Shown piece by piece: positions 54,296 to 63,896 of a stretch of 64,000 nucleotides of DNA; position 1 is the stretch's first letter, and each line of letters opens with the position of its first letter. Both the position numbers and the translations under genes were made by a program. Source of the stretch: Budorcas taxicolor (taxonomy: Eukaryota; Chordata; Mammalia; Artiodactyla; Bovidae); contig NC_068934.1 of NCBI RefSeq assembly GCF_023091745.1, forward strand, positions 11,238,434 to 11,302,433, written 5' to 3'. A model generated the notes under the pieces. The model was not told where the DNA came from and ran no database searches. It saw only the letters and a list, made by a program, of their open reading frames with translations.

Positions 54296-54541
54296 TGCTT
54301 TATTTAGGTGACACATCCTTTAGCAGTTGGAGCATGTTCTACCTTCCTACTTCACTCAGCACATTTGTCTGATGATTTATGAAATCACAAAAGGACCGAA
54401 CTTTCTTGCTTCTTTCTGTCTGTCTGACTCTGTTCCCAAATGAGCTAAAATAAGCAAGAGATTTAGGGCAGCTTTTGCTGGTAAGGAGCTGCTTGGCACT
54501 GGGAGCCATCTAGGGGTACGGGCAGAGGTTGCAGGGTGTTC
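54296..54541. other. Unassigned short stretch
   Basis: Nothing recognised. Confidence 0.35.
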
Positions 54542-54554
54542 TTAGTATAATTTA

Positions 54555-54758
54555 GCACTTCCCTGGTGGCTCAGACGGTAAAGCATCTGTCTACAATGTG
54601 GGAGACCTGGGTTCAATCCTTGGAAGATCCCCTGGAGAAGGAATAGCAGCCCACTCCAGTACTATTGCTTGGAAAATCCCATGGACAGAGGAGCCTGGTA
54701 GGCTACAGTCCATGGGGTCGCAAAGAGTCGGACACGACTGAGCGACTTCAGTTTCACT
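54555..54758 (+). mobile_element. Bov-tA SINE with 13-bp target duplication
   Basis: GCACTTCCCTGGTGGCTCAG through CACGACTGAGCGACTTCAG. TTAGTATAATTTA at 54542-54554 and TTAGTGTAATTTA at 54759-54771 agree at 12 of 13 positions. Confidence 0.96.
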
Positions 54759-54771
54759 TTAGTGTAATTTA

Positions 54772-55279
54772 AGGTCATCTGACTTGCTCCCTTTTCCACC
54801 ACCTTACCTTCTCATCAACATCCTCAAAGTCAGATGGTCATTTCTTTTTCTTTGAACCTTTGACTGAGATTATTCTGTATAACCATGCAAAAAGGAAGCA
54901 AGATGGAATTCTGGGGATCCAACCACTTGAGTAGGTGCAAATTTTAGACCAATTCTTTCTGTGATTTGTATTTAAATTTGTGTTAATAAAAATAAAATTG
55001 AAATATATATTCATGTATATGGAAAATATATTCATAAGTACATAATTCCTAAGAAATATTTTTATGGATACTAAGTATAAGTTATTAATTTGGGACCTTT
55101 GTATAGGGCAGATTTCAAGTAAAGTATTACAGATTTTTAATGACAAGTAAAATCAGTATTATCTCATGATATTAGATGTTATTCTAAATAGAAGATATAA
55201 TACAAAGGACTTCTAACATTGCAAAAAGCACTGCACAAAGATTAGATGGAGTAAGATCCTTGAGGGCAAACACTATCAT
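54772..55279. other. Unassigned AT-rich stretch
   Basis: The minus frame 54838-55146 is an AT-rich translation with no known domain. Confidence 0.4.
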
Positions 55280-55334
55280 ACTTTTTTATAGTTTTATTGA
55301 GATACAGTTGACATATATGACATGTAACACTGCA

Positions 55335-55520
55335 GTGGTAAGGAGTCTGCCTGCCAATGCAGGAGCCGTGGGTGTGATCCCTGAGTCAGGAAGATCCCCT
55401 GGAGGAAGAAATGGTAACCCACTCCAGTACCGCTCCAGTATTCTTGGAGAATACTGGAGAATCGCATGGAGAGATGATCCTGGCGGGCTACAGTCCAAAG
55501 GGAAGCGGCTAAAAAACAAC
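55335..55520 (+). mobile_element. Bov-tA SINE nested in L1, with 9-bp target duplication
   Basis: GTGGTAAGGAGTCTGCCTGCC through CTACAGTCCAAAGGG with an A/C-rich tail. AACACTGCA at 55326-55334 and AACATTGCA at 55521-55529 agree at 8 of 9 positions. A CTCCAGTA-CTCCAGTATT stutter lies at 55420-55445. Confidence 0.94.
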
Positions 55521-56175
55521 AACATTGCATTAGTTTAAGGTGATTTGATATATGTATGTGTTGCAGAATGATCACCATGAAAAGTAATTAACATCCATCT
55601 CCTTATAGAGTTATAATTTTTTTCCTTGTGATGAGAACTTTTAAGATCTACTTTGTTAACAACCTTCAAGTTTGCAATACAGTATCATTAACTATAGTCA
55701 CCATGCTGTATACTAAATCCCCAGAAAGTATTCATCTTATAACCAGAAGTTTGTAGTCTAACCTTCATTCATTTCCCCACCCCCACACCCTGACTCTGGC
55801 AACCACCAGTCTGTTCACTGATTCTGTGAGTTTGTTTGTTTTCTTGATTCCACATATAAGTGAGATCATACAGCATTTGTCTTTCTCTGTCTGACTTATT
55901 TCACTTAGCACAGTGCCCTCAAGGTCTATCCATGGTGTCACACATGGCAGGATTTCATTCTTTTTTATGGAAAAATAATATTCTGCTTGTCAATGAATAC
56001 TTGGACTATTTCCATATCTTAGCTACTGTAAACAGTTCTGCAATGAATAACCCAAGTGGCCAAGTATTTGTTTTTCTCTTTCTGACTTATTTCACTTAAT
56101 GCCTTCAAGGTCCATTCATATTATTGCAACTGACTGGATTTCCTTCTTTTTCAGGACTGAATAGTGTTCTACTCT

Positions 56176-56220
56176 GTGTGTGTGTGTGTGTGTGCACACG
56201 TGTGTGCATGTGTGTGCACA
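56176..56220. repeat. (TG)n tract with CACACGTG core inside L1
   Basis: About ten TG units, GCACACGTGTGTGC palindrome, then more TG. Alternating purine-pyrimidine throughout. Confidence 0.9.
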
Positions 56221-56580
56221 TTCATCCATCCGTAGACACTTAGCTTGTCTCCATTTCTTGGCTATTGTACATAATGCTGCAGTAAACATGGGGGTTTATT
56301 GCATATACCCTCAATGTAGTGATTTCATTTTCTTTGGATTTGTACCCAAAAGTGGGATTGCTAAATCACACGGTAGTTTTGTTTTTTAGGAAATTTTTTT
56401 AGGAACCTCCATACTATTTCCATAGTAGCTGCACCACTTTACGTGAGTTCCCTTCTCTCCATGCCCATGCCTACAATTCTCATCTCTTGTCTTTTAGTTG
56501 ACAGCCATTCTAAAATGTGTGAGGTGATACCTCATTGTGGTTTTAATTTTCTTTGTGTCTAACTTATTTTTGAATAACCT

Positions 56581-56679
56581 CAGATTAAGGTAATCCCTGG
56601 TGTAGAGCAAGTGTTAGAGAAATGAATGAAGAGAGTAATGATAAGGAATGTTAAGAGTATAATGAAAAGACAGGGGTTT
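56581..56679. other. Unassigned short stretch
   Basis: Nothing recognised. Confidence 0.35.
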
Positions 56680-56850
56680 GAAGTCCATCCAATATTCTAA
56701 ATTCTGATTTTACTGTCTGCGTGTTCTTGAACTACTTTCTTAATTTTTCTGGAAGCTAGTTTTCTAGTTTATTAAACAAAGACTGAATCCTGTTCCTTGT
56801 CTGAGATCTTTGTGGTGGAATTTGAATGACCGGCACATCAGTTAATATTG
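56680..56850 (+). mobile_element. Possible MIR SINE
   Basis: ATTCTGATTTTACTGTCTGCGTG, CTTGAACTACTTTCTTAATTTTTCTG and CAGTTAATATTG fit a decayed MIR. Confidence 0.45.
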
Positions 56851-57449
56851 ATTCCCCCCACTCCAGCTCCAGCAGTTTCCTAACAACAAAACCCACGCAG
56901 AATTAAAATCTATGACTAATATAACCTGTATTTTCCAGCTTCCTACTATAATTATTAATTAGCAATTCCCTTATAGAAATCCTGTAAAAATCATCCATAT
57001 TTTATAGAGATAATGAGAAAAATGTGCTTAGAGATACTGTGTGATTGCCTCAGGGTGAGTCAGTGAAGGAAAAACTAAGAGCTGGATTTCTGAGTTCAGA
57101 GTTCCTTCTCCTCTGTTTTCTTTATACTTAGTCTGTACAGCCAAACTGTAATACTTGATTCTATTTTAGCAGCAGAGATGTTTTGGGGGCCTAGAAAAAT
57201 AAACAGTTGTTTGAGTTTTTGTTACTCAGTTTTATATTTTTCCAGTGTAAATGGAAGAAGAGGTAACCAGACATCAACAAAACTACTCTTCATTGTGACT
57301 CCTATAACCACCTTATTATTGTATTTTTATCCACTGATTAGATAACGTTAAACATGCATTCAACATAATAGCCTTTGAAACAGATGACTGTTTCCCAGAG
57401 AGGTTTTGGTGCTGAAAAACTGTATGTACTAAAACAAATTATTATGTAT
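56851..57449. other. Unassigned non-coding stretch
   Basis: A second weak antisense MIR-like motif (CATATTTTATAGAGATAATGAG) lies near 57000. No gene. Confidence 0.4.
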
Positions 57450-57690
57450 TCATAATAACAACTACAATAAAGATAGCATTTATTGTAGAATTTCCAGCTG
57501 TGGGTTATTGTGCTATAAGCTCTTTATACGCATTACATAAATTGCTTCCAATTAAATGCTTATCTCTGAAGAAAATGCTATTTCTGTCCCCATTTTATCC
57601 ATGAGAAGCTAGAGCCTTCAAAATTTAAATAAATTAGGTAAATTCACACTTGTCAGATAGCTAACTCAGAAAGATTAGAATGTGGCCACC
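57450..57690 (-). mobile_element. MIR SINE, antisense
   Basis: TTATTGTGCTATAAGCTCTTTATACGC, CCCCATTTTATCCATGAGAAGC and AGATAGCTAACTCAGAAAG give the antisense MIR order. Confidence 0.72.
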
Positions 57691-57873
57691 TACCACCAGA
57701 GGTGGAGCTGTAAACACTAACTCTGTGGATACTTACTGACTGTTATCTTTATGTTAGGCCTGAGGACAGAGGGATTACTAACCAAAATAAAAGATCTCTG
57801 CCCTCTGGGAATTCTGACTCTACATATAGAATAAATAGAATATATATAATAAATAGCCCAGAGTCAATACGAG

Positions 57874-58153
57874 ACAATGTTTTCTAAATAATGTTCCATG
57901 GAACAAGCAAGGGTGTCTTCAGGTTTCATTTTTAAATGGAAAAGCAGTCCTAACTTTTTAATAAGTTTGGGAACTCTCCATGCAGTATCCCCATCTTAGA
58001 GATGCACATTACATATTAGTATATTGAAGTCAATGCAAAGGTCTGCTGTGTAAAATATTAACATTTTCTAAAATTATTTGAAAGCAGACATTTTTCCCCT
58101 AAATTTCCCCATCAGGGCACCAGCGTTCCATGAATATAATTTAGGAAATGCTG
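57874..58153. mobile_element. Candidate old DNA transposon with inverted ends, about 280 bp
   Basis: The left end (ACAATGTTTTCTAAATAATG, then TTCCATGGAA) and the right end read in reverse (CAGCATTTCCTAAATTATAT, then TTCATGGAA) pair over about 28 bp with several mismatches and one gap. Family not identified; no coding sequence. Confidence 0.5.
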
Positions 58154-58889
58154 GGCTAAAAAAAATTCTTTAATATATAATCCTTTTGTTTTCTTCTGAA
58201 AATAAAAGGGGGGCTTTAATCCTTGGTGGTCGTGTTTTCCTGCACTCCAGACTCATACAGTGTTATTAGAACAGCTCACCCGTGAGCTTACAGTTTCTGT
58301 TTATTCCTCCAAAAAATGTTTGTCACCCAGCTCATGACTGACAGGGCTTCATGGGCATTCCTTACATTTGGCCTCTCTTCCCTCCAAAGCTGTCTTTCCG
58401 GAAAGCTTAGCTCTCTCCTTATGTCACCATCCCTTTTTCCTCCAGTGTGCTCATTCCAGGTCCAGCTGTGTGGTAGGAGCTGAAAAAGACGCTGGGGAGG
58501 TTTCCAAAGGTTGTCCAACTGGCAAAGAAAATTAGAGGAATTTATAGCATTGGTAATAAAAAATAGCAGAGAGAAGAGCTGTTTACATTAAAGGTTGCCT
58601 ATGAACAAAGAGAAAAAAAAAAAAAAAGGCAAAAATTTACCCAGATGGGAAAAGATCTGCCTCAGTGGGTGGGGGCTTATGAGTGGGCTGCGGTGTGCAG
58701 TTAACCTTTGTCTTTGTTTAGCTTTATGAAGTTCTCAGAATAGATTTGTAGTTCAAACTTTTAGTTTGAAACTACTAAAGGTATTGATTTGTTTTCCTTA
58801 TCACATATGAGCAAATATTATCTGTTGGACAATTATGTTTGAAGCAAAAACTGCTATTTAAAACAGTTGTTTAATTTTACTGGAAATGT
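58154..58889. other. Unassigned non-coding stretch
   Basis: A15 run near 58613-58627. The minus frame 58288-58518 shows no known domain. Confidence 0.4.
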
Positions 58890-59060
58890 TGGAACTTCCT
58901 CGGCAGTCCAGTGGTTGAAATTTCACCTTTCAATGCAGGGGGATATGGGTTCGATCCCAGGTCTGGGATCTGAGATCCCACGGGCCTCTTGGCCAACAAA
59001 ACCAAAACATATAAAGGAAAGAATATTGTAACAAAATTGAATTAAAACTTAAAACCAAAA
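58890..59060 (+). mobile_element. CHR-type tRNA-derived SINE
   Basis: GGAACTTCCTCGGCAGTCCAGTGG, CAATGCAGGGGGATATGGGTTCGATCCC and GAGATCCCACGGGCCTCTTGGCC then an A/C-rich tail. Internal Pol III box B (GGTTCGATCCC) is intact. Confidence 0.88.
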
Positions 59061-59299
59061 CACAGACATTAAAATGTTTCCATGGCCCTCTATAAAGACA
59101 TCCCTAAAATTAGAGATTTTAGGAATATCTAATGCCATTTCTTTTCAGAGAGGTGTATTTATTATTTTCTGCCAAAAGATGTTCCCTTCAATCTGTACGT
59201 ATACTGTTTTATAAGCAAAGTAAAATGTGAAATTAGCAATTGATAAGGGCTGAAATTAAAAGTCAGCCCTTTCCTTTTACACCCTACTTGACGAAAAAG

Positions 59300-59500
59300 T
59301 ATGTGGCTTTGTGCACGTTGTTTCTGAGAAGACCATAGCCGTTTGTGAGTCCAGAGAAGCCCCTGACTTCTGGAAGAACCTGAAGTTTGTCCTGCGTGAA
59401 ACACAAAAGTTATTTTTATTGCCTCTAAGATGAGCTTTAACTCAGGAGACCACAAGGGTTTGCTGCTTCTGGACCCGAATCAACCCTCCATTATCTTAGT
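59300..59500 (+). repeat. Diverged direct repeat, copy 1 (pair with 61250)
   Basis: CACGTTGTTTCTGAGAAG, GACTTCTGGAAGAACCTG, TTATTTTTATTGCC and TTTGCTGCTTCTGGACCCG, then AATCAACC, have ordered counterparts 1.95 kb downstream. Confidence 0.75.
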
Positions 59501-59504
59501 TTGA

Positions 59505-59730
59505 TTTCATAACAACCCACTAAGGTAAGTATAACCAGTCTCCTTTTGAAGATGAGCAAAGTGGGCCTCAGACAAGCAAACCAATATGCTGAGAGTTGAT
59601 AGTGTCCATGTGCAAACCTCGTGTGATCTAAGTCCCTCCTTTGTAGCATGGGTGTAAAAGATTTAGAGCAGTGCCTGGCATGTAGTAAAGATGAGATGAA
59701 TGCTGGTTGTCATTCCATTTTATTCACATT
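59505..59730. mobile_element. Two MIR pieces in opposite orientation
   Basis: Antisense MIR (CATAACAACCCACTAAGG, GAAGATGAGCAAAGTGGGCC) to about 59640, then sense MIR end (GAGCAGTGCCTGGCATGTAGTAAAG, GCTGGTTGTCATTCC). Confidence 0.6.
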
Positions 59731-60510
59731 TATTATCCTATAAACAGTAAATAGAGATTCTGCTGTAGTGAAGCTTAGACGTTGAACAGGCATTGAGTTT
59801 CAGCTGCCTCTGCCCACTGACATGAATTCATTAGCTCCGTAAGTTCAGTAGCTTCAACTTGCTGAGAAAGAGGAGGTGGGGGCGTGAGCACTCAGTGACA
59901 TAGTGGAAAATCAATCACACTCTCTTTTTTTCATCGCAGTGGATCTAAGTAGAGAAGGCTTTCAGTCATCTTCCCTGGGAAAATGGGTTCAATGAGAACA
60001 AATTGATAAAATCCTACTCTAGTTCATTTCAGAAAGTATGACTTTTGCTCATTAAAAAGCACAGTTCAACCTTCCAATTAGGCACAATATATGCCTTACA
60101 TTCACCATACTGTTCTTGCACTTCATCTTTCGATGGTATCCCCTGGCACCAATGAGGCTTTGGGATACAGACAGTAAAAGCTGGTGGAAGTTGCTGAGCA
60201 AAACTGCTATTAGCAGTTTAATCACTTGTGTTAAATGCCATGGATATAATCCAGAGGAGGGGAAATTACTATCTGTAGTGTTGGACTTCAGCAGTTTTGT
60301 AAGCTTAAGAAATTCGCTCTCTGCAGACTATTTGGGTTTCAATCATAAGTCAGTAAATAACATAAATAATATAGTCAGTGGTTCATAATTAGAATCAGAC
60401 GGTGTATATCACTGATTCCATGATGTATGATTACTTATTGATGGTGCATTTCAGGCCTAAGAATTGTTGCATCATCCATCTGTTGAATAAAAAATTATGT
60501 AGCTTCATTA
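59731..60510. other. Unassigned, repeat-free stretch
   Basis: No transposon recognised over about 780 bp; the frame 60116-60388 has no known domain. Confidence 0.4.
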
Positions 60511-61170
60511 TATATGGTCCCATCACTTCATGGGAAATAGATGGGGAAACAGTGGAAACAGTGTCAGACTTTATTTTGGGTGGCTCCAAAATCACTGCAG
60601 ATGGTGATTGCAGCCATGAAATTAAAAGATACTTACTCCTTGGAAGGAAAGTTATGACCAACCTAGGTGGCATATTTAAAAGCAGAGACATTACTTTGCC
60701 AACAAAGGTCCATCTAGTCAAGGCTATGGTTTTTCCCGTGGTCATGTATGGATGTGAGAGTTGGACTGTGAAGAAAGCTGAGCACCGAAGAATTGATGCT
60801 TTTGAACTGAGGTGTTGGAGAAGACTCTTGAGAGTCCCTTGGACTCCAAGGAGATCCAACCAGCCCCTCCTAAAGGAATTCAGTACTGGGTGTTCGTTGG
60901 AAGGACTGATGCTGAGGCTGAAACTCCAATACTTTGGCCACCTCCTGCGAAGAGTTGACTCATTGGAAAAGACCCTGATGCTGGGAGGGATTGGGGGCAG
61001 GAGAAGAAGGGGACGACTGGATGAGATGGCTGGATGGCTTCACCGACTTGATGGACATGGGTTTGGACAGACTCCGGGAGTTGGTGATGGACAGGGAGGC
61101 CTGGCGTGCTGTGATTCACGGGGTCGCAAAGAGTCGGACACGACTGAGTGACTGAACTGAACTGAACTGA
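60511..61170 (+). mobile_element. BovB LINE 3' part, sense, young-looking
   Basis: GGTCCCATCACTTCATGGG through GACTGAACTGAACTGAACTGA. The 249-codon frame 60402-61151 fuses about 35 unrelated codons to the BovB RT C-terminal part (KITADGDCSHEIKR, KAMVFPVVMYGCESW, LLKEF...LEGLMLRL). It has no RT catalytic motif and is not a gene. Confidence 0.96.
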
Positions 61171-61249
61171 ATTGTATTTGTTGCTCCACTTCATTGTGGG
61201 AGAATCATTGGTCACCATCTGCTGTACCCTGCCTTGCTCTGTTCCTGAG

Positions 61250-61460
61250 GTTTTCCTTGTTTCATGTTGTTGTAAAGTTCATAACCATTTGGAAGAACAG
61301 AAAGGCCATTCCTAGATTTCTAGAAGAACCAGGCTTTTGTTTTTCCTACTGTAGAAACATTTCTTTTTATTACCTGTAAAATGAACTTCCACCCAAAAGA
61401 CCAAAAAGATGTGCTGCTTGAGAATCTAAATCAACCTTACAGAAGATGTGTCTCAATTAA
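61250..61460 (+). repeat. Diverged direct repeat, copy 2 (pair with 59300)
   Basis: CATGTTGTTGTAAAGTTC, GATTTCTAGAAGAACCAG, TTTTTATTACCTG and GTGCTGCTTGAGAATC, then TAAATCAACC, match copy 1 in order, just right of the BovB insertion. Confidence 0.75.
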
Positions 61461-61601
61461 TGCAGCATTTGGTATTAGGCTGGTGCTAACCAGAGGTTAA
61501 AGTTTCTCATACAAACAAACTCATTTAATTAGCTTTTCTCTCTGAGTTGTCTCTGGAGTTTTTGTTTTGAGTAAGTTTGTGTGAGTTTAAAACAGATTAA
61601 A

Positions 61602-61647
61602 AAAGAGAGAGAGAAAGAGAGGAGGGAAGGAAGGAAGGAAGGAAGGG
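61602..61647. repeat. (GA)n/(GGAA)n purine microsatellite
   Basis: GAGAGAGAAAGAGAGG followed by five GGAA units. Confidence 0.93.
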
Positions 61648-61679
61648 GCAAAGAGAAATCCAGAATCCCTCCTTATACA

Positions 61680-61930
61680 TGGGATTGGATGACGATGTCA
61701 AACATACGACGCATATTATTGTTGCTTCTCCTGTGTCTATGGCACATATTGTTTAACCAAAATACCTTTTCAGCAGTTCTTGAAAGTTTTGAACAGTATC
61801 TGGCTCATAAAAGGCCCTTAATTGTTGAATGAGCTTATGCTCTGTTTCCCAAACTTAATTGCAAGCTCTCTGAGAGCAAGCAGTCACTGTGTCTGTGTCA
61901 TTAGTTGCTGTGCGTCCAGTGAAACTGCAT
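61680..61930 (+). mobile_element. L2 LINE 3' end fragments
   Basis: GAACAGTATCTGGCTCATAAAAGGCCC and TTGTTGAATGAGC give one L2 end; TTGCAAGCTCTCTGAGAGCAAGCAGTCACTG starts a second piece. Confidence 0.65.
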
Positions 61931-62274
61931 TTTACAACCAATTGTGTTTTTCACTGAGAGCAAACTTAATTGCATATGGATATTTGTCTTCCATTTAGAT
62001 ACGGGAGGGGGATCAATTATTAAACAAGGTGGTAAAGACAGCTAGAAATGCAGAGTATAGACTTTAATTTGGCAGTGTTGAGTTCATAGAACAGTAAATT
62101 GTCAATGACCCAATGCAGGGACAAGGAACAGGTTATTTTAATTTTTTTTCCTTTAATTCTTCACTGTAAAGCAAAAAGAACACAGACTTTGGTGTTAGTT
62201 TAAATTCATGACATTTTCACTTACTTGCTGTGTGATCTTGGAAGAGATTTTAAATGGTTTTATGTCCATTCTGA
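61931..62274. other. Unassigned AT-rich stretch
   Basis: Nothing recognised. Confidence 0.4.
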
Positions 62275-62558
62275 AGATCAGCCCTGGGATTTCTTTGGAA
62301 GGAATGATTCTACAGCTGAAATTCCAGTACTTTGGCCACCTCATGCAAAGAGTTGATTCATTGGAAAAGACCCTGATGCTGGGAGGGATTGGGGCAGGAG
62401 GAGAAGGGGACGACCCAGGATGAGATGGCTGGATGGCATCACTGACTCGATGGACGTGAGTCTGAGTGAACTCCCTCAGTTGGTGATGGACAGGGAGGCC
62501 TGGCGTGCTGCAATTCATGGGGTCGCAAAGAGTCGGACACGACTAAGCGACTGAACTG
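62275..62558 (+). mobile_element. BovB LINE 3' end, sense
   Basis: AAGATCAGCCCTGGGATTTC through GACACGACTAAGCGACTGAAC. Very similar to the last 280 bp of 60511-61170. Confidence 0.95.
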
Positions 62559-62681
62559 ATACCCCTTTATCCAATTTGCAAAAAATACAAAGTAAAAATG
62601 ATAAGTATCTCAGTTTATTTTTGAGGTGAATCAAATGATGTACTGTAGGTGATACCTTCCTGTCTGTTTCTTACTCTATTC

Positions 62682-62725
62682 AGTGAAGACCTTGGGGGAG
62701 GTCCACTGTTTAGTGAAGACCTTGG
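62682..62725. repeat. Short direct repeat, AGTGAAGACCTTGG twice
   Basis: The 14-mer is at 62682-62695 and 62712-62725, a 30-bp period, immediately left of a SINE. Confidence 0.9.
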
Positions 62726-62726
62726 A

Positions 62727-62921
62727 AAGTGAAATTTGCTCAGTCACATCCAACTCTTTGCAACCCATGGACTATACAGTCCAAAGAATTCTCCAGGCCA
62801 GAATACTGGAGTGGGTAGCCTTTTCTTCTCCAGGGGATCTTCCCAACCCAGGAATTGAACTGGGCTCTCCTGCATTGCAGGCAGATTCTTTACCAACTGA
62901 GCTATCAGGGAAGCCAGAGGC
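62727..62921 (-). mobile_element. Bov-tA SINE, antisense
   Basis: AAGTGAAATTTGCTCAGTCAC through GAGCTATCAGGGAAGCC. CCTTGGA at 62720-62726 and 62922-62928 is a possible 7-bp target duplication. Confidence 0.94.
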
Positions 62922-62928
62922 CCTTGGA

Positions 62929-63303
62929 GCAGGAGCTATTTGTAATATATAGCATAGAAATAGCAAGATAGAAATACACCTTAGCCCCAGACTTGTCTCG
63001 TCTCTGGCTTGCCCTTTCTGAATGGTCTGAATTGCCTTCATGCCTCCCTCTTCTGTCAGCCTCTAAAGAGTTGAAAGCGAATATGTACATCTGTGTTGCT
63101 TTGGTATTCAGAAGTATCAGAATTCTGCATCTGTGCAGCTTCTAGAAATGCATTCTAGAAAACAGTTTTCTTAGGAGACCTTTTGCACCATGGCCCCTTT
63201 GCAGTTCTTCAAAATATGCTGTGAAGTACTTCCTTTTTTTAATAATTGGGAGGGGAGGTGGGTCATTCCGGGAGTGGATCGAGAGAGGGAGGGAATGAGA
63301 AAG

Positions 63304-63304
<1 letters not shown>
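62929..63304. other. Unassigned non-coding stretch
   Basis: Nothing recognised. Confidence 0.4.

Positions 63305-63305
<1 letters not shown>

Positions 63306-63359
<54 letters not shown>
63306..63359. repeat. (GA)n microsatellite, about 26 units
   Basis: Uninterrupted alternating GA over some 52 bp, the longest pure dinucleotide array in the window. Translated frames across it are Arg-Glu or Ser-Leu repeats and are artefacts. Confidence 0.96.
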
Positions 63360-63361
<2 letters not shown>

Positions 63362-63630
63362 GGAGAGAAACTACTTCCTGTAATTAATGGTGTGAATTTC
63401 AACTGCTGAAGGGCTCTGAAATTTTTCATTTTTTAAGATTGGGAAATACTGAAAGTTTTATTCCTGATTGTATTGCTATTTATTGCAAATGTTGTTGCAT
63501 TTCATTAACAGAGGTAATTTTTGAAGTGAAGCCAGGCTAAATATTATCTTATAAATTGACAAGCAGATGTGTTCTAGGGGAAAGTTTGATTGGTTTTCTC
63601 CAGGAATCTAGAAACAAGCTAATTAATATG
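63360..63630. other. Unassigned short stretch
   Basis: Nothing recognised. Confidence 0.35.
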
Positions 63631-63631
63631 T

Positions 63632-63896
63632 TTGCTGCTGCTGCTGCTAAGTCGCTTTAGTCGTGTCCATCTCTGTGTGACCCCATAGACGGCAGCCCAC
63701 CAGGCTCCGCAGTCCCTGGGATTCTCCAGGCAAGAACACTGGAGTGGGTTGCCATTTCCTTCTCCAATGCATGAAAGTGGAAAGTGAAAATTGAAAGTGA
63801 AGTCGCTCAGTCGTGTCTGATTCTTCGTGACCCCATGGACTGCAGCCCACCAGGCTCCTCCATCCATGGGATTTTCCAGGCAAGAGTACTGGAGTG
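63632..63896 (-). mobile_element. Bov-A2-type dimeric SINE, antisense
   Basis: GCTGCTGCTGCTGCTAAGTCG begins unit 1 (GACGGCAGCCCACCAGGC). The linker ATGAAAGTGGAAAGTG is followed by unit 2 (GAAGTCGCTCAGTCGTGTC to AGAGTACTGGAGTGGG). Confidence 0.95.

Larger units (their letters stand above)
55280..56580 (-). mobile_element. L1 LINE 3' region, antisense, split by a SINE and internally duplicated
   Basis: AGTTTTATTGAGATACAGTTGAC at the left is the 3' end. After the SINE it continues through CTCCTTATAGAGTTATAATTTTT, CATATAAGTGAGATCATACAGC, GTACCCAAAAGTGGGATTGC and CATTCTAAAATGTGTGAGGTG. The segment from CATTTGTCTTTCTCTGTCTG (55874) starts again near 56065. Confidence 0.92.

Noticed and set aside
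58890..58990. tRNA gene suggested by GGTTCGATCCC box B
   Set aside because: It is the tRNA-derived head of a CHR SINE; the cloverleaf is not maintained.
63142..63429. Ser-Leu / Arg-Glu repeat protein
   Set aside because: Translation of the (GA)n microsatellite.
2277..63896. Regularly recurring about 200-bp units as a CRISPR-like or satellite array
   Set aside because: They are dispersed Bov-tA/Bov-A2 SINEs in both orientations with individual target duplications; eukaryotic context.
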